Below are positions 32,727-40,623 of a DNA stretch of 64,000 nucleotides, in pieces (position 1 is the first letter of the stretch; each line of letters starts with the position of its first letter). A program made the position numbers and the translations under genes. The DNA comes from Streptomyces sp. NBC_01267. GTDB lineage: Bacteria > Actinomycetota > Actinomycetes > Streptomycetales > Streptomycetaceae. The stretch lies in NCBI RefSeq assembly GCF_036241575.1, contig NZ_CP108455.1, forward strand, positions 6,865,001 to 6,929,000, written 5' to 3'. Under the pieces are notes generated by a model. It saw only the letters and a list, made by a program, of their open reading frames with translations, was not told the origin of the DNA and made no database searches.

Positions 32727-33971
32727 TCAGCGGGTGACCATCAGCTTCCGGACGCCGTAGTTGGTACCGGTGAAGTCCATCGGCACCTCCTCCAGCGGGG
32801 TCGCGAGCCGCAGGCCGGGGAAGCGCGCGAAGAGCCGGGGCAGCACCGTGGTCAACTCGGCCCGTGCGACGTTCTGGCCCAGGCAGGCGTGGACGCCGTA
32901 GCCGAAGCCCATGTGCCGGACCATCTTCCGGTCCAGGTCGAGCGTGTCGGGGTTCTCGAAGACCCGCGGGTCCCGGTTGGCCGCGTTCATGGCGACCACC
33001 ACCAGCTCGCCCTTCTTGATCTGCGCGCCGCCGAGCTCCAGGTCCTCCTTGGCCACCCGGCCGAGACCGAACTGAACGATCGTCAGGTAGCGCATCAGCT
33101 CCTCGACCGCGGCCCCCGTCCCGGCCGGTTCGGCGAGCAGGGCCTCGCGCTGCTCGGGGTGGGTCAGCAGGGTGAGCGTGGACAGGCCCATCATGGCGGC
33201 CGTGGTGTCATGGCCCGCGAAGAGCAACAGCACACCGAGACCGATGAGTTGGGAGTCCGTCAGGATCGATTCCTCGTCGTCCGCCTTGGCGATCAGCTCG
33301 GCGAGGATGCCCTCGGTGTCGCCGGTACGGCGCTTCTCGGCGACCAGCGCGGTGATGTAGTCGATCAGCCAGTGGGCGCCCGCGTCCCGTTCCGCACGGC
33401 TCCTGGCCATGTCCATCATCGCCTCGGTGGCGTGGTGGAAGCCGTCCCGGTCCTTGTACGGGACGCCGAGAAGCTCACAGATCACCAGGCACGGAATCGG
33501 CAGCGCCATCGCCTGGACGAAGTCGAACGTCTCGGGCCCGGCCTCGATGGCGTCCAGGTGCTCGTCGACGATCTTCTCCAGGTACGGCTGGAGCTTGGTC
33601 CGTACGGCCTTCGGTGTGAAGCGCCCTGCGAGCAGCCGCCGGTGGGCGCCGTGCTCCGGCTCGTCCATGAAGACGAACCCCACGTCGAAGGGGGAGTCCT
33701 CGCCCGCCTCGGACACCTCTCCCTCGGGGGTGTCGTGACGGGGGCGCTTCGCGCTCAGCCGCGGGTCGCTGAAGACCTGACTGCCCTCGTCGAAGCGGGT
33801 GACCAGCCAGCCGCTCGAACCGTTGGGGAAGCGCACCCTGACGACGGGCTGTTCCTCGCGCAGCTGGGTGAACTCCGCGGGCGGGTCCAGCGGCCGGCCG
33901 GGGGCCCGGGTGACGGGCTGGTCGATCAACGCCGTTCCGGAGGGAGCCTGTTCGGCGCGGGGGTCGGTCAT
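32727..33971 (-). CDS. Cytochrome P450
   Basis: The 414-residue bacterial class I P450 shows the I-helix AGHDTT (oxygen activation), the E-x-x-R of the K helix (EELMRYL), and the heme-Cys loop FGYGVHACLGQNVARAE. It accepts electrons from the ferredoxin made three genes upstream. Its ATG (33969-33971) overlaps the stop of the dehydrogenase/CMD gene by 4 bp; upstream in-frame Met codons are inside that gene. As the last gene of a co-transcribed ferredoxin, reductase, dehydrogenase and P450 set, it likely hydroxylates a small substrate processed by the dehydrogenase. The product is unknown. Confidence 0.95.
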   Translation of the reverse strand: MTDPRAEQAPSGTALIDQPVTRAPGRPLDPPAEFTQLREEQPVVRVRFPNGSSGWLVTRFDEGSQVFSDPRLSAKRPRHDTPEGEVSEAGEDSPFDVGFVFMDEPEHGAHRRLLAGRFTPKAVRTKLQPYLEKIVDEHLDAIEAGPETFDFVQAMALPIPCLVICELLGVPYKDRDGFHHATEAMMDMARSRAERDAGAHWLIDYITALVAEKRRTGDTEGILAELIAKADDEESILTDSQLIGLGVLLLFAGHDTTAAMMGLSTLTLLTHPEQREALLAEPAGTGAAVEELMRYLTIVQFGLGRVAKEDLELGGAQIKKGELVVVAMNAANRDPRVFENPDTLDLDRKMVRHMGFGYGVHACLGQNVARAELTTVLPRLFARFPGLRLATPLEEVPMDFTGTNYGVRKLMVTR

Positions 33972-35203
33972 TCCTGCTCCTGGTGGGGGGTGTGGGCCGC
34001 GATGGCCGCGGTGATGCCGGTGTGGGTGGCGGTGCCGTTGCACCAGCCGACGTACACGGCCAGATGAAGGGCCGCCTCACGGAGCTGATCGGGGGTCAGC
34101 TCGTCGTTGACGAGGCCGCCGTTGGCGATGATCTGTACGAGTTCGGACCGGCCGGTGGAGGCGGCCACGCCGAGCGTGAGCATCCGCCGGTCCCGTACGG
34201 ACAGACCGGGACGGCTCCAGACCTGCGCGAAGAGGTAGTCGACGGTCTCGCCGGTGAAGGGCTCACCGGTGTCCGGGACGGCCGAGCTGAAGCCCGGTCC
34301 GTAGACCCGGTCCATCATCTCCAGCCCCAGCCGGTGCAGATCGTCACCGGCCGGGGCGGGGCGCTCGCCGCGCTCCAGGGTGTGGCGGGCGTGCGTACGC
34401 GCGACGTCGACCAGCGGGACCTCGACGCCGAGCGCCGCAGCGAGGTCCCTGGCGGCGTCCAGGTCCTTGGTCATCAACGGCTCCACCTGCGCACCGACAG
34501 CGTCCGGCAGCGCGCCGTCGGGGCCGTGCATGCCCAGCAGTTGGAGCAGGGTCCGGCCCTCGGGGTCGGCGGTGTCGATCACCTCGGCGAGCCTGGCCGG
34601 GTCCACGCCCGCGGCGCCTGCCAGCGCAGCGGCCTCCGCGACGGCGCGCCAGCTGCCGTACGTGACCACATTGCGGGCGATCTTGGTGGCCATCCCGGCG
34701 CCGAGCGGACCGCAGTGCACGACCTTCCGGGCCCAGTCGTCGAGTACGGGCAGCGCCGCGTCCACCGTGGCCCGGTCGCCGCCGACGATCGCGACCATGC
34801 CGTTCTCGGCCGCCCGGTCGCCGGGCGTCACCCCGCAGTCCAGGAAGCCGACACCGCCGGCCGCGCACAGCGCGGCCAGCTCGTGGACGACCGGCAGGGC
34901 GACGGTGGCGAGCAGCACGACGGTCAGGCCCGGATGGGCGCCCGCCAGCAACCCGTCCTCCCCGCCGATCACTTCGCGCGCCTGACCGGCGTCGACGACG
35001 GCGACCATCACCACATCGCTGCCCCGGGCCACCTCGGCGGGCGAGGCCAGCGGATCCGGGACTCCGGCCAGGTCCGCAGAGGCATCCGGCCGGATGTCGT
35101 GAACCAGCGGGGTCCGGCCGCGCCGCGCCATGCTGACGGCGACCCCGCCGCCGATCATGCCGAGCCCCACCACGCCTGCCCGCAGGGGCTGTTGGTCCGT
35201 CAT
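33968..35203 (-). CDS. Fusion: NAD-dependent beta-hydroxyacid dehydrogenase + carboxymuconolactone decarboxylase-like domain
   Basis: The 411-residue protein has an N-terminal 3-hydroxyisobutyrate/6-phosphogluconate dehydrogenase-like half (RAGVVGLGMIGGGVAVSMAR; DCGVTPGDRAAENG; GPLGAGMATKIARN with the conserved Lys). The C-terminal domain at about 320-405 is of the CMD/AhpD-like fold (RRMLTLGVAASTGRSELVQI, ALHLAVYVGWCNG). Such domains decarboxylate gamma-carboxymuconolactone or reduce peroxides with Cys pairs; here only one Cys is near the usual motif. The ATG at 35201-35203 overlaps the reductase stop by 4 bp. The fusion suggests consecutive oxidation and decarboxylation of a hydroxy acid linked to the P450. 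Confidence 0.87.
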   Translation of the reverse strand: MTDQQPLRAGVVGLGMIGGGVAVSMARRGRTPLVHDIRPDASADLAGVPDPLASPAEVARGSDVVMVAVVDAGQAREVIGGEDGLLAGAHPGLTVVLLATVALPVVHELAALCAAGGVGFLDCGVTPGDRAAENGMVAIVGGDRATVDAALPVLDDWARKVVHCGPLGAGMATKIARNVVTYGSWRAVAEAAALAGAAGVDPARLAEVIDTADPEGRTLLQLLGMHGPDGALPDAVGAQVEPLMTKDLDAARDLAAALGVEVPLVDVARTHARHTLERGERPAPAGDDLHRLGLEMMDRVYGPGFSSAVPDTGEPFTGETVDYLFAQVWSRPGLSVRDRRMLTLGVAASTGRSELVQIIANGGLVNDELTPDQLREAALHLAVYVGWCNGTATHTGITAAIAAHTPHQEQE

Positions 35204-36399
35204 ACCGCTTCTCCTCCAGGAAAGGGGGCGCAATCGGCGACCAGCGCCCGGTACCCGCGCGTCGCACGCGGCATGTTCACTCCGGCGGCCCCGCAGACCC
35301 GGCCGTCCTTCGCGTACAGCGCGACCAGTCGGCGGTCGGCGAGACCGCCCTCGGCGATCCGCACCTCGTCCGCGTCCCGGGTCCGCCCGTAGACCTGGAT
35401 CTTCAGGTCGTACTGGTCGGACCAGACGTACGGCACCGGGTCGAAGGGAACCGCGGCGCCCGGACCGGCCAGGATGTTGCGGGCCACGGCCAGGCCCTGT
35501 TCGGCGGCGTTCGTACGGTGCTCGATCCTGACCCGGCCCCCGGCGCGCGGGTGCGGCCAGCTGGCGACGTCCCCCGCCGCCCAGACGCCGGAACCCGCGT
35601 ACAGGGTGGCGTCGCACTCGACGCCGTTCCCGACGGTGATGCCGCTTCCGTCGAGCCAGGAGGTGTGGGGGCGGGCGCCGATGCCGACCAGTACCGCGTC
35701 GGCCGCGACGGTGGTGCCGTCGCGGAGCCGTACACCGGTCGTACGGCCGTCCTCGGCCAGCACCTGCTCGACCGGGGCGCCCGCGACGATCCGTACCCCG
35801 TGTTCCCGGTGGACCTCCGCCAGCATTCCGCCCAGTTGGGGCCCCAGTGCATCGGCCAGGGGCACCGGCGCGTCCGTGACCATCGTGACCTCGGCGCCGG
35901 CCCGGCGGGCCACCGCAGCGGCCTCGGCGCCCACGAAGCCCGCGCCGACGATCACCAGACGTGGCCCGGCGCGCAGTTCCGTACGGAAGGCGAGCGCGTC
36001 CTCCAGCGTGCGCAAGACGTGCACCCCGGCGATCCCCTCGGTGCCGGGCAGCCGGCGGGCGGCGGCGCCGGTGGCCACCACCAGTGCGTCGTAGCCGATC
36101 CGGCTGCCGTCGGCGAGGGTCACCTCGCTGCGGTCCGTGTCCAGCGCGACGGCCGCGGTCCCGAGCCGCAGGTCGAGGTCGAGTGCCTCGATGGCGTCGG
36201 CGCCGCGCAGCGGGAGGCGGTCGCTCTCCCACTCTCCGGTCAGTAGCTGTTTGGACAACGGCGGCCTGTCGTACGGGAGATGGGCCTCGGCGCCGACAAG
36301 GGTGAGTTGCCCGGCGTAGCCGCCGCGCCGCAGCCCTTCGACCACGCTCAGTCCGGCCGCCGACGCCCCGACCACGGCGATACGGGACGGAGCGCTCAC
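35200..36399 (-). CDS. NAD(P)H:ferredoxin reductase of the P450 chain
   Basis: The 399-residue flavoprotein has two Rossmann folds: FAD-binding IAVVGASAAGLSVVEGLRRG at the N-terminus and the NAD(P) site VIVGAGFVGAEAAAV at about residue 145, plus the VWAAGDVASWPHP C-terminal FAD segment. This is the putidaredoxin-reductase-like family that passes electrons from NAD(P)H to a ferredoxin. The GTG at 36397-36399 overlaps the ferredoxin stop by 4 bp, so the pair is translationally coupled. The neighbouring small ferredoxin and P450 make a full electron chain. Confidence 0.92.
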   Translation of the reverse strand: MSAPSRIAVVGASAAGLSVVEGLRRGGYAGQLTLVGAEAHLPYDRPPLSKQLLTGEWESDRLPLRGADAIEALDLDLRLGTAAVALDTDRSEVTLADGSRIGYDALVVATGAAARRLPGTEGIAGVHVLRTLEDALAFRTELRAGPRLVIVGAGFVGAEAAAVARRAGAEVTMVTDAPVPLADALGPQLGGMLAEVHREHGVRIVAGAPVEQVLAEDGRTTGVRLRDGTTVAADAVLVGIGARPHTSWLDGSGITVGNGVECDATLYAGSGVWAAGDVASWPHPRAGGRVRIEHRTNAAEQGLAVARNILAGPGAAVPFDPVPYVWSDQYDLKIQVYGRTRDADEVRIAEGGLADRRLVALYAKDGRVCGAAGVNMPRATRGYRALVADCAPFPGGEAV

Positions 36400-36590
36400 C
36401 GGCTCACCTCGATCGCCGCGGCCGGGCAGACCGCCGCGGCCTGGCGCACGTTCTCGTACTCGCTCTCCGGCGGGTCGGGGTCGAGGAGGACCACCACGCC
36501 GTCCTCGTCGCGCTGGTCGAACACTTCGGGGGCGGCGAGCACGCACTGGCCCGCTCCGCAGCACTTGTCGAAGTCGAGGGAAACCTTCAT
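36396..36590 (-). CDS. Small ferredoxin, probably [3Fe-4S], P450 partner
   Basis: A 64-residue ferredoxin that starts at the ATG 36588-36590. Cys occur at positions 10, 11, 16 and 55, and the pattern KCCGAGQCVLAAPEVF followed later by VCPAAAIEV fits the single-cluster ferredoxins that serve actinomycete P450s. Acidic residues elsewhere suit docking to the reductase. The gene heads the P450 operon, 168 bp after the TetR gene. One of the Cys positions next to the cluster is doubled (C10-C11), so the exact ligand set is uncertain. Confidence 0.9.
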   Translation of the reverse strand: MKVSLDFDKCCGAGQCVLAAPEVFDQRDEDGVVVLLDPDPPESEYENVRQAAAVCPAAAIEVSR

Positions 36591-36662
36591 GCCAAAACCT
36601 CCGTCTGGCCCTTGGGGGAGGGCGGATCGGATGGGGCGGCCGGACAACAAACTGATTGCCCA

Positions 36663-36685
36663 AGTCACCTAACTAAGTTCAGTCA
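36663..36685. promoter_or_regulatory. Candidate operator in front of the P450 operon
   Basis: Between the TetR gene and the ferredoxin gene, the sequence AACT-A-AGTT (36671-36679) is flanked by AGTCA direct repeats at 36663 and 36681. This is a reasonable but unproven site for the adjacent TetR protein. Confidence 0.3.
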
Positions 36686-36758
36686 TGGACGCTAGACCTC
36701 CGCCCCGCCCCCGTCCATCCCGGTCGCTGTGATCCAACTCACGGTGTGCGGTGGGTTT

Positions 36759-37532
36759 CTACGCCTGGTGATGATCTCCGGATTCCTGGTGGGCGCCTCC
36801 GGGCTCGCCCGCACCGGCCAGCATGGCCCTGATCTGGCGCGAAGCCGCCGTCTCCGCGACCGGAGGGCCGAACGGCTGCCCCTCGGGCGCCCGTTGGGGC
36901 ACGAGGGCGTCGACGAGGCCGTCGGCCACGTTCAGGATGAGCGCGTCCATCGGCGCGGTGGACAGCAGGGAGTGGGACAGTGCGATGTTGCCGTGCAGCC
37001 CGGCCCACAGGGTGAGCGCGGCCTGCTCCACCGGCAGGGCCAGCGTGCCGCCCTCGTCCACGCAGCGCGCGCACGCGGCCCGCAGGCTCGACGACACGTG
37101 ACGGGACGGATGGCGGTTGATGCGCGTCGCCGCGACCGAGGGCTGCGGCACCTCGAACATCAGCCGGTAGTGACCCGGATTGTCCAGGGCGAAGCGGCAG
37201 TACGCCCGCGCCTGGGCCCGCAGCCTGTTCCGGGCGTCCTGCGGCCGGGCCGCCGCGTCGGCCGCGGTCATCCGGGCCGCGAGATCGGTGTACTTGTCGT
37301 CCAGTGCCGCCCACACCAGCTCGGCCTTGTCGGCGAAGTGCAGATAGATGCTGGGGGCGGCGACACCGACCTCACGGGCGACCGCGCGGATGGTGAGCTT
37401 GTCGATGCCACCCCAGTCGTCCAGCAGCCTGCCGACCGCGGCCAGGATGTCCCTGCGCAGCTGCTCACCGTGTCCGCGAGGGTTGCGCGCCCGCCCCGCC
37501 GCGGGCCCCTCGGGCGCCGTCCGTTCCGTCAT
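36759..37532 (-). CDS. TetR family regulator of the P450 operon
   Basis: A 257-residue TetR protein with an N-terminal helix-turn-helix (TIRAVAREVGVAAPSIYLHFADK) and a C-terminal domain with WAGLHGN, close to the TetR subgroup that has a TetR_C_33-type ligand domain. It lies directly upstream of, and in the same direction as, the ferredoxin/reductase/dehydrogenase/P450 set. It therefore probably controls it and may be co-transcribed with it across a 168-bp gap. The ATG at 37530-37532 is used. Confidence 0.85.
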   Translation of the reverse strand: MTERTAPEGPAAGRARNPRGHGEQLRRDILAAVGRLLDDWGGIDKLTIRAVAREVGVAAPSIYLHFADKAELVWAALDDKYTDLAARMTAADAAARPQDARNRLRAQARAYCRFALDNPGHYRLMFEVPQPSVAATRINRHPSRHVSSSLRAACARCVDEGGTLALPVEQAALTLWAGLHGNIALSHSLLSTAPMDALILNVADGLVDALVPQRAPEGQPFGPPVAETAASRQIRAMLAGAGEPGGAHQESGDHHQA

Positions 37533-37828
37533 GAGTTGCCCTCTCGCTCGGGGCAGAGCCTAGGTCCTTTCGACTGGGTCGGGCCGCTCCCGGTCGGTTC
37601 CGCCCCGGCGGTCCGCTGCGCGGTGTCCCAGGTGACGGACAGCTGGTGCATGGGCGAACGCACGTGCTGATCAGGGTGAACATTCATGGAACCCGTACTC
37701 CCGGAAGATCATCTTCCTTTCCGGCGCGGCTGATCGAGCCGACCGCACGGAGAGACAGAGAGGGGTCCGGCCGTGACGAGGTCCTTACCGTTGCCCGGCG
37801 CGTGCCTGGCCCCGGGCGGAAGGAATGC

Positions 37829-38896
37829 ATGTACACGAAGGCACTTGCACCGGAGTACCAAGGGGCACTGAGCGCACTGTCGGTGAACTCGTCCCTGACG
37901 GACGTTCTTGCGGAGGCGACCGAACAGATGGCGCACGCCGAGCAGTCCGGCGATGTGCGGGAGACGGCACGCGCCGCACTGGCGGTCGCGGAGGCGCAGC
38001 GAAGGCTCGGCAACATAGCGGAGGCCGACGCGGCCTGGAAGTCGAGTTACCGGACCGCCCGTTCGGCCGGGGACCAGTCCGCCATGGCGTGGGCCCTCTG
38101 GAGCGGTGGCACCCTCGCCCGGCAGCGCGGCGGGCTCAACCTGGCCTTCCGCCTGCTGCGGTACGCCGCAGACACCGGCAAGCAGTCCGGTGACGTGGTG
38201 GCCCACGGATACTCCCTGGCCGGACTCGCCGAGACGGGCCGCATACAGGGCGACTACCGCGCCGTCGGGGCCCTGCACGACGAACTGCTCGCCGAGGCCC
38301 GCAAGCGCGGCGAGGCCAGGCACACGGTCTGGGCACTCGAAGGCATCGCGCAGATGCACCGCAACACCGGCTCCTACGACACCGCGTTCGCGATGTTCGA
38401 GGAAGCAGCCGAGATAGCCGAGAAGGCCGATGACCGGCGCGGCTGGGCCTGGGCGCTGCGCGGGATGGCTGATCTCGTTTCCGTACGCGACAAGGACCCC
38501 GAGCGGGCACTGGCCCTCCTCGCGGAAGCCGAGAAGACCTGCCGCGAGATGAAGCTGAGCAGCGCACTCGCCTACAACCACAAGATGCAGGCCAACGTCC
38601 TCTACCGGGCCGGGCGTTACGCGGAGGCGTCCGCGACGTACGAGGAATCGCTGGCCGAGTTCCTTCTGATGAGCGAGCCGCGCGGTGAGGCGCTCTCCCG
38701 GCTCGGCGCGGTCAAGGCGCGTGCCCGTCTCGGCGCCGACGCCGAGCAGACCGCTGCCGAACTGCACGAACTGGCAGGGGTGTTGGACCGCATCGGGCTG
38801 CGGCACGCCCGCGCCATGGTCGACAAGGCGCACGCGGAACTGGGCATCGTCCCGGTCGACACCACCACGGCCGAGGCCGGGGGGGACCCGCGGTGA
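37829..38896 (+). CDS. Tetratricopeptide-repeat protein
   Basis: The 355-residue protein consists of TPR-type helical hairpins, for example ARAALAVAEAQRRLGNIAEA, ALAYNHKMQANVLYRAGRYA and ALLAEAEKTCREMK. It has no enzyme motif, signal peptide or membrane segment. Start ATG 37829 has GGAAGGA five bases upstream. Its stop overlaps the GTG start of a polyprenyl diphosphate synthase by 4 bp, so the two are made together. The repeat protein may bind the synthase or a downstream terpenoid enzyme; the partner and pathway are unknown. The N-terminus resembles proteins found beside prenyl transferase genes in Streptomyces. Confidence 0.85.
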   Translation: MYTKALAPEYQGALSALSVNSSLTDVLAEATEQMAHAEQSGDVRETARAALAVAEAQRRLGNIAEADAAWKSSYRTARSAGDQSAMAWALWSGGTLARQRGGLNLAFRLLRYAADTGKQSGDVVAHGYSLAGLAETGRIQGDYRAVGALHDELLAEARKRGEARHTVWALEGIAQMHRNTGSYDTAFAMFEEAAEIAEKADDRRGWAWALRGMADLVSVRDKDPERALALLAEAEKTCREMKLSSALAYNHKMQANVLYRAGRYAEASATYEESLAEFLLMSEPRGEALSRLGAVKARARLGADAEQTAAELHELAGVLDRIGLRHARAMVDKAHAELGIVPVDTTTAEAGGDPR

Positions 38897-40002
38897 CTTC
38901 CTCCCGGGCATCCGTCCTCCCTCCCGCGGAGCACGGCCCGTCGCCACGGGACGCGGACCGGACGAGGGATGCCGGTACAGCGGCCGATGTGCTCGCGCGC
39001 TGTCGCGATCTGGTGGAACCGGCGCTGCGGTCCCGCATCGCGAGCCTGGCCGAGTGGCCCGCCGAGATGGCCGCGTACGCCTTCGGCTGGTGCGACGTGG
39101 GTGGCGCGCCCCGCTCGGGCGCGGGCACCGGCAAAGGGGTGCGGCAGGCGCTGACCGTACTGAGCGCCGAAGCCGTGGGGGCATCGGGAGCGGACGCCGT
39201 CGATGGAGCCGTGGCCGTCGAACTGGTCCACACGTTCTCGCTGCTGCACGACGACATCATGGACCGGGACGAGTTCCGCAGACAGCGCCCGACCGCCTGG
39301 AAGGCGTACGGGACCGGGCCCGCCGTTCTCGCCGGGGACGCGCTGTTCGCGCTCGCGGTGGAAACCGTCGCCGGAGTCGAAGGCCCGCAGGGCGGCCCGG
39401 CGGTCCGCCAGCTTGCGGCCGCCCTCCAGGACCTGGTAAGCGGTCAGGCCGACGATCTCCTGCTGGAGCGGAGATCCTGGACCGGACCGGACGCCGTCGG
39501 CGTCGCCGACTACCTGACGGTGGCCGAGCACAAGACGGGCTCCCTGCTCGGGTGTGCGAGCGGCCTGGGCGCGATTCTCGGCGGGGCCCCGGCCCCGACC
39601 GTCCGCGCGCTCACCGCCGCCGGACGCCATCTCGGCATCGCCTTCCAGGCCATGGACGACTTCCTCGGCATGTGGGGCGATCCCGCTGTCACCGGAAAAC
39701 CGGTCCACAGCGATCTGCGGAGAAACAAGAAGACGCTGCCGGTACTCACCGCGCTGGCCGGAAAGAACCGGGCGGCGGAGGAACTCGCCGAACTGCTCAC
39801 CGCACCGGCACCGTTGAGTGAGGAGGGGCTTCGTCAGGCGGCCCGTCTGGTCGCTGAGGCGGGTGGCCGGACCGCCACCCTGGACGAGGCCCGACGCCAG
39901 GCCGACGCGGCGGAGCACTGCCTGCGCGGTGTCCCGCTGGCGCCGCGGGCACGGGAGGAACTCCTCCTTCTCGTGCCCTTCGTACTGCATCGCGACATGT
40001 GA
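38893..40002 (+). CDS. Polyprenyl diphosphate synthase (trans-isoprenyl)
   Basis: The 369-residue protein has the two Asp-rich motifs of trans-isoprenyl diphosphate synthases. The first is LLHDDIMDRDE (DDxxD) and the second is FQAMDDFLGMWGD, where the usual second DDxxD is DDFLG. The following GKPVHSDLRRNKKTLPVL is the K-T-L-P region. It condenses isopentenyl diphosphate onto an allylic diphosphate in the cytosol; the chain length is not predictable. The GTG start at 38893 overlaps the stop of the TPR gene (GTGA). No terpene cyclase or prenyltransferase is adjacent. A hairpin follows it. Confidence 0.9.
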   Translation: MTSSRASVLPPAEHGPSPRDADRTRDAGTAADVLARCRDLVEPALRSRIASLAEWPAEMAAYAFGWCDVGGAPRSGAGTGKGVRQALTVLSAEAVGASGADAVDGAVAVELVHTFSLLHDDIMDRDEFRRQRPTAWKAYGTGPAVLAGDALFALAVETVAGVEGPQGGPAVRQLAAALQDLVSGQADDLLLERRSWTGPDAVGVADYLTVAEHKTGSLLGCASGLGAILGGAPAPTVRALTAAGRHLGIAFQAMDDFLGMWGDPAVTGKPVHSDLRRNKKTLPVLTALAGKNRAAEELAELLTAPAPLSEEGLRQAARLVAEAGGRTATLDEARRQADAAEHCLRGVPLAPRAREELLLLVPFVLHRDM

Positions 40003-40041
40003 CGAACCGGGCCCCGAGCGGGCCCGCCCCCGCGCGCGGAT

Positions 40042-40068
40042 GATCCCCGGCTGCCGGAACCGGGGATC
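40042..40068 (+). terminator. Hairpin terminator after the polyprenyl synthase gene
   Basis: A 9-bp perfect stem (40042-40050 and 40060-40068) with a 9-base loop lies 39 bp past the stop. Confidence 0.6.
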
Positions 40069-40200
40069 GTCTTCCGCCCCGGACGCGCTCTGCCCGAGGA
40101 AGTCGCCCGCTCCCGTGTCGACCGGTGCCGTGGGTTGTCGGGCCTGTCGGGCCGGGGAGTTGTTGGGGGCGGGAGTTTCTGGGTGTGGGGGAGGGGTGTT

Positions 40201-40387
40201 GTTCTGTCGGGTGTCGGTGTGATTCGACATTCGTCGGGCTGGTGCGGGGATGGTCCCGACTTTCGACCGATGACGGGGTGGTGCTGTTGGTCATAAAGTC
40301 CGCGCGAACCTGTCATCCGGCAGAAGGGGCGGGAAAGTTCTCGTGCACCGTGTTCTGTCGAAGTGCTCGTGTTCCCGAGCGCCGCCT
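40201..40387 (+). repeat. 187-bp non-coding block, copy A, identical to 44937-45123
   Basis: Both copies are identical over all 187 bases and then change abruptly on both sides. The offset (4,736 bp) equals the spacing of the two protease genes. A predicted promoter lies inside it: TGACGG at 40271-40276, 17 bp, then TAAAGT at 40294-40299. Confidence 0.9.
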
Positions 40388-40623
40388 GAGGGTTCGAGGG
40401 TGTCGGCCCTGTCCGGTTGGAAAGCTCTGGCTTGGTCGCGGCCGTGTTGATCCGGCCGAAATGTTCTCTGGTGATCACGGTGCTGGTCGGTGCTGAGGCG
40501 CGCTGGGCCGCGGGATCAAGATGCGGCTGAAGGAATGCGGCTGAGGAAGTGCGGCTGGGCCGGGATGTGCCTGATCAGGAATTCATGATTCGGGTTTGCA
40601 TGCACTCCGTAGGAGAGGTGTAC
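40388..40623 (+). other. Variable part of the leader of protease gene A
   Basis: A 236-bp untranslated stretch, alignable with 45124-45360 but visibly diverged. It includes the ribosome-binding site AGGAGAGG at 40611-40618. No reading frame with convincing start or codon bias is seen, though an ORF runs through the whole block. Confidence 0.5.

Noticed and set aside
36559..40002. P450 plus polyprenyl synthase as a terpene biosynthetic cluster
   Set aside because: They are on opposite strands, have separate regulators, and no terpene cyclase is present; they are treated as separate units.
40125..40496. Small ORFs inside the identical 187-bp block, also present at 44978-45211
   Set aside because: The predicted peptides change completely after the block ends and have no recognisable features or ribosome-binding site. 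The identity is better explained by promoter or leader constraint.
40306..40623. A known riboswitch class (such as c-di-AMP) in the long leader of the protease genes
   Set aside because: I could not match any conserved core I know; only the identity between the two copies is supported.
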